From: Palsa-601 sp052146895
GTDB lineage: Bacteria > Actinomycetota > Acidimicrobiia > Acidimicrobiales > Bog-793
Assembly (NCBI GenBank): GCA_052146895.1
Contig: JBKQLZ010000244.1
Location: 1 to 52,174 of the forward strand
Length of the DNA stretch: 52,174 nucleotides
Reading direction: 5' to 3'
This document shows, one piece after another, positions 16,047-23,853 of the stretch. Both the position numbers and the translations under genes were made by a program. How positions within the stretch are numbered: the stretch's first letter is position 1; every line of letters begins with the position of its first letter. The notes beneath the pieces are model-generated. The model had not been told where the DNA came from, searched no databases, and saw nothing but the letters and a program-made list of their open reading frames with translations.

Positions 16047-18623
16047 GTGCTCGATAACTACAGAATCGTCGAGGCCGAACGCTCCGCGCTCGGTCTCCCG
16101 CCACCAGCGCTCACTGCCGCGCAGACCCTGGAGCTGACGGCCCAACTAGGAGCCAACTCAGCCGCCGACGAGCCGGCTGAGTTGGTCGACCTCCTGACGC
16201 ATCGCGTGCCCCCCGGGGTCGACGATGCGGCGAAGGTCAAGGCAACGTTCCTCGGGCGGATCGCACTGGGAGAAGACGCCTGCTCGGCCATCAGCGCCGG
16301 ACAGGCCGTCGAGCTCCTCGGCACCATGCTTGGGGGTTACAACGTCGCCCCGCTGGTGGAGCTTCTCGGGAGCGACGCGCTCGGCGAACCGGCTGCCAAG
16401 GCTCTCTCCCACACGCTGCTGGTCTTCGATGCCTTCCACGACGTCGCCGAGTGCGCCGCGCACGGGAACCGCCATGCGGCGGAAGTCATGCGATCGTGGG
16501 CCGCGGCCGAGTGGTTCAAGTCGCGCCCGGAGCCGCCGTCCGAGATCCACCTGACCGTGTTCAAGGTGAGCGGCGAGATCAACACTGATGACATGTCGCC
16601 GGCACCGCTGGCGTGGACGCGACCTGATATTCCGCTTCACGCGCTTTCGTTTCTCGGCAATCGTCTTGATGTGCACGACGCGGTCGCCACCCTTGCCACC
16701 CTCAAGGCTGCGGGACGACCGATCGCGTTCGTCGGCGACGTGGTAGGTACGGGCTCGTCCCGCAAGAGCGCCGTCAACTCACTGCTCTGGCACATCGGAA
16801 ACGACATCCCGTTCGTCCCCAACAAGCGTCAAGGCGGGATCGTGCTCGGCGCCAAGATCGCTCCGATCTTCTTCAACACGTTGGAGGACTCAGGCGCCCT
16901 GCCTATCGAGTGTGACGTCGACGGCCTCGCCACAGGTGATCACATCGTGCTGCGCACCTTCGACGGGAGGATCGAGACTCCAGCAGGCGAGCTGATCACG
17001 AGCTTCGCCTACCGATCGGCGCAGCTTCTGGACGAGGTACGTGCCGGCGGGCGGGTGCCACTCATGATCGGGCGGGCACTCAGCGACAAGGCGAGTCGCG
17101 CCCTTGGGTCCGTGCCAAGCGCTGTGTTCCGGAAGCGAGAGCAATCAAGTGAGTCACGCTCCTATACGCTTGCCCAGAAGATCGTCGGGCGGGCATGCGG
17201 GACCGATGGCATCGCTCCCGGCACGTACTGCGAGCCAACGGTGTCTACCGTCGGAAGCCAGGACACGACCGGCCCGATGAACCGCAACGAGCTGCAGGAG
17301 CTTGCTTGCCTCGGCTTCAGCGCCGATCTCGTGCTGCAGACCTTCTGCCACACGGCTGCGTACCCAAAGCCGATCGACATCGAGACCCAGCGAACGCTCC
17401 CCGAGTTCATGGCGAACCGAGGCGGCGTCGTGCTCCGGCCGGGCGACGGCATCATCCACAGCTGGCTAAACCGGATGGTGATGCCCCTTCAGGTGGGGAC
17501 GGGAAGCGACTCGCACACCCGGTTCCCGATGGGGATCTCCTTTCCTGCCGGATCCGGGCTCGTCGCATTCGCCGCCGCCATGGGCGTAATGCCCATCGAC
17601 ATGCCCGAGTCGGTCCTCGTCCGGTTCGTCGGCGAGATCCAACCGGGGATCACGCTGCGGGATCTCGTCAACGCGATTCCCTACACCGCGCGCCAGCAAG
17701 GACTGCTCAGCCTCGACGCCGCCGACAAGACCAACGTCTTCAACGGTCGCATCATCGAGATCGCAGGGCTCGAGCATCTTGGCGTCGAGCAGGCATTCGA
17801 GTTGTCCGACTCGACGGCGGAGCGATCCGCCGGCGGCTGCACCATCTCCCTCTCGGACGATTCGGTCAGCCGCTACCTGCGATCGAACGTGGCGATGCTT
17901 CGGTGGCTCATCGAAGCCGGCTACGAGGACGCGCGGGCGATCGAGCGACGCGCCGGAGCGATGGAGAGCTGGCTTGCAGACCCGGTACTGCTGCGCGCCG
18001 ACCCAGACGCCGAGTATGCGGCAGTCGTGGAGATCGACATGACCTCGGTCACGGAACCTCTCCTCGCCTGCCCGAACAACCCGGACGACATACGCCCGCT
18101 CTCCGATGTCTCGGGCCGCGCCATCGACGAGGTCTTCATCGGATCGTGCATGACCAACATCGGCCATTTCCGCGCCGCTGGGAGGCTGCTCGAGAGCCAT
18201 GGCAGCCCCGTGCCTGGTCGGCTCTGGATCGCGCCGCCGACGAAGATGGACGAGGCACAGCTCCGCGAGGAGGGCTACTACGCCATCTTCGCCGCCGCAG
18301 GGGCGCGGACCGAGATCCCGGGCTGCTCGCTCTGCATGGGGAACCAGGCTCGGGTAGCGCCCGGTACAACGGTGGTGTCGACCTCGACCCGTAACTTCCC
18401 GAACCGCATGGGCCGGGATGCCGACGTCTTCCTCGCCTCTGCAGAGCTGGCCGCCGTCACCGCGATCAAGGGGAAGCTCCCGACCGTCGACGAGTACTTC
18501 GAGTACGCCCGCTCGATCGACACGATGGCGGTTGACATCTACCGCTACCTCGAGTTCGACACGCTCGCGGGCTACGCAGGCGCATCGGCGAGCGAGAGCG
18601 AGGGGTGTCAGCCTTCGATGTAG
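16047..18623 (+). CDS. acnB: aconitate hydratase B / 2-methylisocitrate dehydratase
   Basis: An 858-residue enzyme of AcnB length and order: N-terminal HEAT-like domain (LTHRVPPGVDDAAKVKATFLG), swivel domain (GEINTDDMSPAPLAWTRPDI, GDVVGTGSSRKSAVNSL), then the catalytic part. The 4Fe-4S cysteines are in GSCMTNIGHFR (about residue 701) and GCSLCMGNQARV (about 761). It converts citrate to isocitrate through cis-aconitate and can act on 2-methylisocitrate. Many actinobacteria rely on AcnA, so a B-type enzyme is notable. Control by the divergent LysR protein is inferred from the operator. Confidence 0.95.
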   Translation: MLDNYRIVEAERSALGLPPPALTAAQTLELTAQLGANSAADEPAELVDLLTHRVPPGVDDAAKVKATFLGRIALGEDACSAISAGQAVELLGTMLGGYNVAPLVELLGSDALGEPAAKALSHTLLVFDAFHDVAECAAHGNRHAAEVMRSWAAAEWFKSRPEPPSEIHLTVFKVSGEINTDDMSPAPLAWTRPDIPLHALSFLGNRLDVHDAVATLATLKAAGRPIAFVGDVVGTGSSRKSAVNSLLWHIGNDIPFVPNKRQGGIVLGAKIAPIFFNTLEDSGALPIECDVDGLATGDHIVLRTFDGRIETPAGELITSFAYRSAQLLDEVRAGGRVPLMIGRALSDKASRALGSVPSAVFRKREQSSESRSYTLAQKIVGRACGTDGIAPGTYCEPTVSTVGSQDTTGPMNRNELQELACLGFSADLVLQTFCHTAAYPKPIDIETQRTLPEFMANRGGVVLRPGDGIIHSWLNRMVMPLQVGTGSDSHTRFPMGISFPAGSGLVAFAAAMGVMPIDMPESVLVRFVGEIQPGITLRDLVNAIPYTARQQGLLSLDAADKTNVFNGRIIEIAGLEHLGVEQAFELSDSTAERSAGGCTISLSDDSVSRYLRSNVAMLRWLIEAGYEDARAIERRAGAMESWLADPVLLRADPDAEYAAVVEIDMTSVTEPLLACPNNPDDIRPLSDVSGRAIDEVFIGSCMTNIGHFRAAGRLLESHGSPVPGRLWIAPPTKMDEAQLREEGYYAIFAAAGARTEIPGCSLCMGNQARVAPGTTVVSTSTRNFPNRMGRDADVFLASAELAAVTAIKGKLPTVDEYFEYARSIDTMAVDIYRYLEFDTLAGYAGASASESEGCQPSM

Positions 18624-18664
18624 TCACACAAATAACGTGTAGCACGTATACCGTGTGATAAACT
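18624..18664 (+). promoter_or_regulatory. vapBC operator and promoter
   Basis: Arms TCACAC (18624-18629) and GTGTGA (18653-18658) form a perfect interrupted palindrome, with internal CGTGT (18636), CACG (18643) and CGTGT (18652) elements. A -10 box TAAACT (18659-18664) stands 7 nt before the antitoxin ATG. The operator begins at the very next base after the acnB stop. Confidence 0.6.
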
Positions 18665-18671
18665 GTGCCCG

Positions 18672-18905
18672 ATGAGTCGGAACCTCACTATTCATCTCGA
18701 CGACGCGACCGTCCACAAGGCAAAGGTGCTCGCTGCCCGGCGAGCTACCTCCCTCAGCAAGCTCGTTGCGACCGAGATCGAGCGGCTGGTTGCGGAAGAC
18801 GACGTGTACCAGCAGGCGCACGAGACCGCTTTAGCCCAGTTGCAGCGAGGCTTTCGCCTCGGAGGCGGTCAACCGATAGACCGGGACTCGCTCCATGATC
18901 GGTGA
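18672..18905 (+). CDS. vapB: VapB-type antitoxin
   Basis: A 77-residue protein starting SRNLTIHLDDATVHKAKVLA and RRATSLSKLVATEIERLV, the N-terminal ribbon-helix-helix of DUF6364-type VapB antitoxins. The C terminus (LQRGFRLGGGQPIDRDSLHDR) fits the toxin-binding tail of this family. It should repress its own promoter and inhibit the PIN toxin, whose gene overlaps it by 11 bases. The ATG is probably leaderless. Confidence 0.85.
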   Translation: MSRNLTIHLDDATVHKAKVLAARRATSLSKLVATEIERLVAEDDVYQQAHETALAQLQRGFRLGGGQPIDRDSLHDR

Positions 18906-19335
18906 TCGTGTCTTCGTCGACACCAACGTTCTCGTGTATGCGTACGACAGCGAGGCGGGCGAGAAGCACGAAAAGGCGCGGGCGGTGCTCATGGACCTGT
19001 GGGGATCCCGGAAGGGAGCAACCAGCACGCAAGTGCTCCAAGAATTTTACGTCACCGTCACTCGCAAGCTGCCCAAGCCGCTCACCCGGCGAGTGGCGCG
19101 GGAGGTAGTTGATACCTACCGGGCGTGGCCTGTCCATCGACCAGAGGTCGACGATGTGATCTCAGCCTCCGAACTCGAGGAGCGCCATCACATGTCCTTC
19201 TGGGACGCTCTCGTCATAATCTCCGCACGGCAGTCCGACGCCCAAACAATCCTGTCCGAGGACTTGCAAGACGGCCGGCGCATCAGCGGCCTGGTCATCT
19301 CGAACCCCTTTGCGACATCAGTCGCGGACGAATAG
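18895..19335 (+). CDS. vapC: VapC-type PIN-domain ribonuclease toxin
   Basis: A 146-residue PIN-domain RNase. The acidic site is visible: D9 in VFVDTNVLVYAYD, E50 in TSTQVLQEFY, D104 in MSFWDALVI, and D123 in ILSEDLQDG. VapC toxins cleave tRNA or rRNA and inhibit translation when the antitoxin is degraded. All acidic residues are in place, so it appears functional. Overlap with vapB makes this a coupled operon. A beta-helix gene relic abuts its 3' end on the opposite strand. Confidence 0.88.
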   Translation: MIGDRVFVDTNVLVYAYDSEAGEKHEKARAVLMDLWGSRKGATSTQVLQEFYVTVTRKLPKPLTRRVAREVVDTYRAWPVHRPEVDDVISASELEERHHMSFWDALVIISARQSDAQTILSEDLQDGRRISGLVISNPFATSVADE

Positions 19336-19339
19336 TGGG

Positions 19340-19697
19340 CGACTAGGCGGCGAGCGACCGTCAGCCCAGGTCCGGTGTTGTTGGCGATGACGTTCGCCTG
19401 ACCAGCGCCGGTCCCGCCAATGACGTCGCCCGACTGGTTGGAGACGAACACTGCGCCATTCGAGCCGTTGGGCAACACCAAGGTTGCACTGGCATCGGTT
19501 CCGATGTCATTGCCCTCCACGCGGTTCCCGGTCGGAGTCGGGCTTCCGTTGCCGAGGTCCAACCCGCCGTAGAGGTTGCCGGAGATCACGTTGCCTGCAC
19601 CGGCGGCAGCTCCACCGATCGTGTTCAGGCTCGTGTAGATGGCAACTCCCCACCCGTTGCCCGAACATGGAAAGCCGTTGCACGACGGGCACCGCCT
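19340..19697 (-). pseudogene. truncated parallel beta-helix surface protein relic
   Basis: On the minus strand an open frame without start or own stop encodes beta-helix coils: NTIGGAAAGAGNVISGN, GNRVEGNDIGTDASATLVLPNGSNG and GDVIGGTGAGQANVIANNTGPGL. These are the repeat coils of large secreted beta-helix proteins. Upstream the frame is closed by TGA at 19704-19706, and downstream it runs into the antisense of vapC, so both ends are lost. The junction suggests that vapBC arrived or DNA was deleted at this spot. Confidence 0.65.
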
Positions 19698-19828
19698 GTA
19701 AACTCAGGCTTTAGTGCATCAGGAGTTGGCAAGCTTGGGTAGATTGGCTCGAAGCCCATTGCCTTGTCGTTATGCTGAAAGTTGTCTGTCGCACCTCGCG
19801 GCTAGGCGAGGAGTTAGGGGTTAACGAC

Positions 19829-20785
19829 ATGGGAATCCATCGGATCCCGGGTCCTCATCGTCTTTGGATCGCTTCCGCAGTGGCATTTGGCCTTGCGGCC
19901 ATCATGGCCGTCTTCGGTGGAATTGGCATGGCGTTCGCCGGCGTAAACGCGCAGTCACCAGTGAGCTTGGGCAATGCGAAGCCCTTCGCGGTTCTTGCGG
20001 GCACAACGGTCACGAACACAGGTCCGTCGGTGATCTCGGGCGACCTCGGGGTATATCCGGGATCTGCCGTCACCGGCTTTCCGCCAGGGCAGGTCAAGAA
20101 CGGAACGCAACACGCGGCCGACACGGTGGCCCGTGCGGCTAAGGCCGCTCTGACGACTGCTTACACGGACGCAGCAGGCAGAACTCCGTTCACCAAGGTG
20201 CCGCCCGCTCTCGGCGGGAAGACACTGGCTCCAGGTGTATACGAGTCCGCAACCGGGTTAGGACTGACCGGCACTGTCACCCTCAACGCGAAGGGGAACG
20301 CCAACGCCGTGTTCATCTTCCAGGCGGGCTCCACCCTGATCACCGCATCGCACAGCACCGTCAGCCTGATCAACGGCGCACAGGCGTGCAACGTGTTCTG
20401 GCAAGTAGGCAGCTCGGCAACCCTCGGCACCAACACCACCTTCGTCGGCAACATCCTTGCTCTGACGTCGGCCTCGCTCAAGACAGGCGCCACGGTGAAC
20501 GGACGTGTGCTCGCTCGCAACGGCGAGGTGAGCTTGGAGGACAACGCGATCACCGCAGCTGCGTGCAGCTCCGGCGGCGGGACGACAACGACGACCTCGG
20601 CCGGCTCCACAACGACGACAGCCGCCGGCTCGGGCTCGACGACCACGACGAGCTCGCCCAAGGTCCCCGGCACCCACACAGGTGAACCGTGGGCCGGGTG
20701 GCCGTACTGGGCGCTCGCCGGATTCTTCGGCCTCCTCGGCATGGTGTTCCTCGACCGTGGAATTCACACTCGGCGCCAGACCTAA
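19829..20785 (+). CDS. DUF3494 ice-binding-like surface protein
   Basis: A 318-residue exported protein; I chose the ATG at 19829, preceded by GGAG/GGGG. After a signal or membrane helix (WIASAVAFGLAAIMAVFGG) comes a DUF3494 domain, a discontinuous beta-solenoid known from ice-binding proteins. Diagnostic parts are AVLAGTTVTNTGPSVISGDLG, AKAALTTAYTDAAGR, LAPGVYESATGLGLTGTVTL, VFIFQAGSTLITASHS and CNVFWQVGSSATLGTNT. A Thr/Ser/Gly linker leads to PGTHTGEPWAG, a hydrophobic helix and a basic tail (RGIHTRRQT), a sortase-like cell-surface anchor. Many DUF3494 proteins do not bind ice, so adhesion is an alternative. Confidence 0.85.
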   Translation: MGIHRIPGPHRLWIASAVAFGLAAIMAVFGGIGMAFAGVNAQSPVSLGNAKPFAVLAGTTVTNTGPSVISGDLGVYPGSAVTGFPPGQVKNGTQHAADTVARAAKAALTTAYTDAAGRTPFTKVPPALGGKTLAPGVYESATGLGLTGTVTLNAKGNANAVFIFQAGSTLITASHSTVSLINGAQACNVFWQVGSSATLGTNTTFVGNILALTSASLKTGATVNGRVLARNGEVSLEDNAITAAACSSGGGTTTTTSAGSTTTTAAGSGSTTTTSSPKVPGTHTGEPWAGWPYWALAGFFGLLGMVFLDRGIHTRRQT

Positions 20786-20916
20786 GGACAGGATCTAGAC
20801 CGACGGTTGGCAATGCCTGACCCGGGACAGATCGTCATACTCAATGGCGTCCCCCGCAACGACGATGTGCTGTGTCACCGGGTGATACCGGTTGGCGACT
20901 CGGTCACCACTGGGCC

Positions 20917-22761
20917 TTAGCCGGCGGCCTCTCCGCGACTGCGGAACTCGAGGCCCTCGAAGTCGCCCGACTTGCGCCATGAGTCGATGTACTCGAAGTA
21001 GGCGACCGGGCCCTCCGGGTAGCCACTCCCGTTGAGACGCTCCCGGCGGCCCATCTCCCTGCCCTCGTTGTTGTAGTAACCGGGCGTGCAGTCGGAATTG
21101 CCGAGAAACATCCGGGTGCTGCTCTCCACGAGCGCGACCCATGCCTGCTGAGCCTCCAGCGTCACCTCGACCTCGTCAGCACCGATCTCGAGCGCGTGCG
21201 AGGTGATCGCGGCGATCGTCGTACCGGCCTCCGTGAGATTGTGCGTGATGTTCGAGATGAGGTTGCCGGCCTGGGTGTGCCCGACGATGTACAGGTTGGG
21301 GAAGCCGTGCACATGTAGCCCGTGCATGCTCTGCATCCCATCGGCCCAGACCTCGGAGAGCTGGTGCCCGCCGCGACCCACGGTCTCGTATCCGGAACGC
21401 CGGGAGTAGTCGGTCCCGACCTCGAAGCCCGAAGCGAAGATCAAGCAGTCGAGCTCGTAGTGGACGCCGCCGACGAAGACACCGGACTCGTCGATCCGCT
21501 CGACGCCCTTGCCCTCCGTGTCGATCAGATGAGCCCCCGGCTCGTTGTAAGCCTGGAGATACTCGTCGTGAAAGCACGGTCGCTTGCAGAGCTGCCGGTA
21601 CCACGGCTTGAGAGCTTCGGCCGTGGCGGCATCCTCGACGATCGAGTCGACCCGGGCGCGGATCTCTTCCATCTTCTCGTCATCTGAGTCCTCGTAGGCG
21701 CGCATCATCGCCTCGGGAGTGAAGTCCGCACCGACGTCCGCGATGACGCGGTCCCGGATCCGCTGCGAGATGTCGGTCCAACCGTCCTTGACCAAGTCCT
21801 CGTCGGCGAAGCCACCCGTCTGCAAGGTGGCGAAGTTCATCAGCCACTTTCGTTGCCAGCCTGGCTCGAGGGTGGCGAACCACTCCGGGTCTATCGGGTG
21901 GTTGTTGCGGACGTCGATCGACGACGGGGTCCGCTGGAACACGTAGAGCTCTCTCGCGCCCCGGGCAAGGTGAGGAATGCACTGCACCGCAGTCGCGCCG
22001 GTGCCGATGATGCCGACGCGCTTGTCGGAGAGACGGTCGAGAGGAGCGCCCGAAGGGTTGCCGCCCGTGTACTCGTAATCCCACCTGCTCGTGTGGAAGC
22101 TGTGCCCGGCGAAGGTCTCGATCCCGGGAATACCCGGGAGCTTCGGCCTGTGCAACGGACCGGTTCCCATGGAGACAAAGCGCGCACGCATCTCGTCGCC
22201 ACGATCGGTACGGATGATCCAACGCGACGACGCATCGTCCCACTCGAGGCCGGTGACCTCGGTCGAGAACAGGGCGTTGTCGTACAGGCCGAAGTGCTTG
22301 GCGATCCGCTGGGCATGGCCGAAGATCTCGTCGGCAGGCGTGTACTTGGCACTCGGGACGTGCCCGGTCTCCTCGAGCAGCGGCAGATAGATCATGGCAG
22401 CCGTATCGCACATGGCCCCTGGATACCGGTTCCAGTACCAGGCCCCACCGACGTCGCCACCCCCCTCGATGATGCGGACGGCAGCCACTCCGGCCTGGGT
22501 CAGCCGGGCACCGGTCACGAGCCCGGCGAAGCCGCCACCGATGATCGCCACGGTCACCTCGTCGAAGAGCGGCTCACGATCGATCGGCGTCGCATACGGG
22601 TCCTCGAGGAAGTGGGCGAAGCGACCGGCGGGCTCGAGGTACTGGTCGTTCCCGTCCGGCCTGAGCCGCTTGTCTCGCTCGGCGCGGTACTTGGCCTGCA
22701 GAGCCTCCCGATCGATGGGCGTGACGGCGCTGCTCGCTCCATGGGTATCGGTCGTGCTCAT
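20917..22761 (-). CDS. FAD-dependent Baeyer-Villiger monooxygenase
   Basis: A 614-residue flavoprotein monooxygenase. The FAD-binding Rossmann motif is VAIIGGGFAGLVTGARL (residues 71-87), the NADPH site is VGIIGTGATAVQ (about 250), and the class fingerprint FxGxxxHxxxW(P/D) appears as FAGHSFHTSRWD (about 215-226). Enzymes of the phenylacetone/cyclohexanone/steroid monooxygenase group insert oxygen next to ketones to make esters or lactones using NADPH and O2. It is the last gene of a probable SRPBCC-HxlR-BVMO operon, 28 bases after the regulator. Substrate is not readable from sequence. Confidence 0.93.
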   Translation of the reverse strand: MSTTDTHGASSAVTPIDREALQAKYRAERDKRLRPDGNDQYLEPAGRFAHFLEDPYATPIDREPLFDEVTVAIIGGGFAGLVTGARLTQAGVAAVRIIEGGGDVGGAWYWNRYPGAMCDTAAMIYLPLLEETGHVPSAKYTPADEIFGHAQRIAKHFGLYDNALFSTEVTGLEWDDASSRWIIRTDRGDEMRARFVSMGTGPLHRPKLPGIPGIETFAGHSFHTSRWDYEYTGGNPSGAPLDRLSDKRVGIIGTGATAVQCIPHLARGARELYVFQRTPSSIDVRNNHPIDPEWFATLEPGWQRKWLMNFATLQTGGFADEDLVKDGWTDISQRIRDRVIADVGADFTPEAMMRAYEDSDDEKMEEIRARVDSIVEDAATAEALKPWYRQLCKRPCFHDEYLQAYNEPGAHLIDTEGKGVERIDESGVFVGGVHYELDCLIFASGFEVGTDYSRRSGYETVGRGGHQLSEVWADGMQSMHGLHVHGFPNLYIVGHTQAGNLISNITHNLTEAGTTIAAITSHALEIGADEVEVTLEAQQAWVALVESSTRMFLGNSDCTPGYYNNEGREMGRRERLNGSGYPEGPVAYFEYIDSWRKSGDFEGLEFRSRGEAAG

Positions 22762-22789
22762 GGACTCATTCTTGCCAACTCGCGGACGG

Positions 22790-23284
22790 CTAGTCGAAAC
22801 GACCCGTCGCGACAGCCCGCTCCCGCAACCGCGCGGGGTAGCCGGGACCGAGCCTCGTCCGGATCTCCTCCAGCCGGAGCGGCTCGTGACATTGGTCGCA
22901 TGTCACCTCGGCCACTGCGTCGTGATCGCACTTCGTGTGATGGAACAAGATCGGCGCGCCCTTGCCGTCGTCCAGCCACCGGTCACCCCAGGCAGACATC
23001 GCTTGTAGCACCCCGAACAGGTCTTTGCCCTTGTCAGTCAGCACGTACTCGAAGCGAGCGGGGCGCTCGGCGTACTGGACCCGATCGAACAGGCCCTCTT
23101 CGACGAGGCGGGCGAGGCGCTGCGCGAGGACGTTGCGGCTCACCTTGAGAGAGCGCTGGAAGTCGTCGAAGCGACGGACACCGTAGAACGCCTCGCGCAG
23201 GACGATCGGAGTCCACCAGTCACCGAGTATGTCGACCGCCCGTGCGATCGAGCACGGCCAGCGGGCAAAACGTGTGCGCCTCAC
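22790..23284 (-). CDS. HxlR-family winged-helix regulator
   Basis: A 164-residue MarR-like regulator. I chose the GTG at 23284 because it overlaps the upstream stop as GTGA and the family begins immediately: RWPCSIARAVDILGDWWTPI, REAFYGVRRFDDFQRSLKVS, and RNVLAQRLARLVEEGLF are HxlR hallmarks. The C-terminal extension has a possible metal-binding set (FHHTKCDH ... VTCDQCHEPL). It likely represses its own operon and the divergent LLM gene in response to an aldehyde, ketone or redox signal; that is inference. Confidence 0.88.
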   Translation of the reverse strand: MRRTRFARWPCSIARAVDILGDWWTPIVLREAFYGVRRFDDFQRSLKVSRNVLAQRLARLVEEGLFDRVQYAERPARFEYVLTDKGKDLFGVLQAMSAWGDRWLDDGKGAPILFHHTKCDHDAVAEVTCDQCHEPLRLEEIRTRLGPGYPARLRERAVATGRFD

Positions 23285-23796
23285 GCCTCCAGCATCTCCT
23301 TCACTCCCGCCAAGTTCGCCTCCATGTTCTCCCTGTGCTCTCGCACGCGCCGGTTGAGGATGCGTGATTCCTTCTCCGGCATCGAGTCGATCGCGAGGTT
23401 GATGAAGCTGCGCCCGGGCCCCATCCGCATCCACTGCCTGAGACGGCTGCCTGTGCCTTCTGGCTCGACGACGAAACGCCAAGTCGACGAGACCTGACCG
23501 TCGAGGCCCTGGACCGCGTAGGCGAAGACACGCGGAGGGTCATGCTCGATGACTGTGCACGTCGTCTCCCACTCCCCCGCCGAAGGGTGGAAGTTGCGCC
23601 CGACGAAGCTCGCCCCCGCGACCGGCTCGGTCGAGGGCTCGATCCAGCGCGCTCCTTGGAACTCGGAGCTGAAGCGGGCCGGGAGGTTGATGTCCGAGAT
23701 GACGGCGAAAACCGCCTCCGGCGCAGCCTCTACGAAGATGTCCGCCTCGACGCACGGGCCATCGTCATAGTGGAGGTCGGGGTAGCTCTCTGCCAT
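23281..23796 (-). CDS. SRPBCC-fold (START/Bet v1-like) protein
   Basis: A 171-residue SRPBCC protein: VEADIFVEAAPEAVFAVISD at the start of the fold, the core strands TCTVIEHDPPRVFAYAVQG and STWRFVVEPEGTGSRLRQW, and a long C-terminal helix ending MEANLAGVKEMLEA. Members bind hydrophobic ligands in a deep cavity and act as cyclases, carriers or stress proteins. As first gene of the operon with HxlR and a Baeyer-Villiger monooxygenase, it may bind the pathway substrate. The ATG is probably leaderless. Confidence 0.85.
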   Translation of the reverse strand: MAESYPDLHYDDGPCVEADIFVEAAPEAVFAVISDINLPARFSSEFQGARWIEPSTEPVAGASFVGRNFHPSAGEWETTCTVIEHDPPRVFAYAVQGLDGQVSSTWRFVVEPEGTGSRLRQWMRMGPGRSFINLAIDSMPEKESRILNRRVREHRENMEANLAGVKEMLEA

Positions 23797-23802
23797 TCAC
23801 CC

Positions 23803-23847
23803 AAGGTATCGCAGTCAGTTCACTTGAGCAACTCACTCTGTTACGAT
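23803..23847. promoter_or_regulatory. overlapping divergent promoters with shared HxlR-type operator
   Basis: Plus strand: TTCACT (23819-23824), 17 bases, TACGAT (23842-23847), 6 bases, ATG of the LLM gene. Minus strand: TTGCTC (23831-23826), 17 bases, TACCTT (23808-23803), 6 bases, ATG of the SRPBCC gene. An inverted repeat AGTCAGTT-N9-AACTCACT (23813-23820 and 23830-23837, 7 of 8 pairs) covers both -35 boxes, so one bound dimer would shut off both directions. Confidence 0.7.
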
Positions 23848-23853
23848 TACGTC

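Noticed and set aside
20786..20916. Gene or RNA between the ice-binding-like and BVMO genes
   Set aside because: No frame, ribosome site or stable hairpin that stands out; left as plain intergenic DNA between convergent stops.
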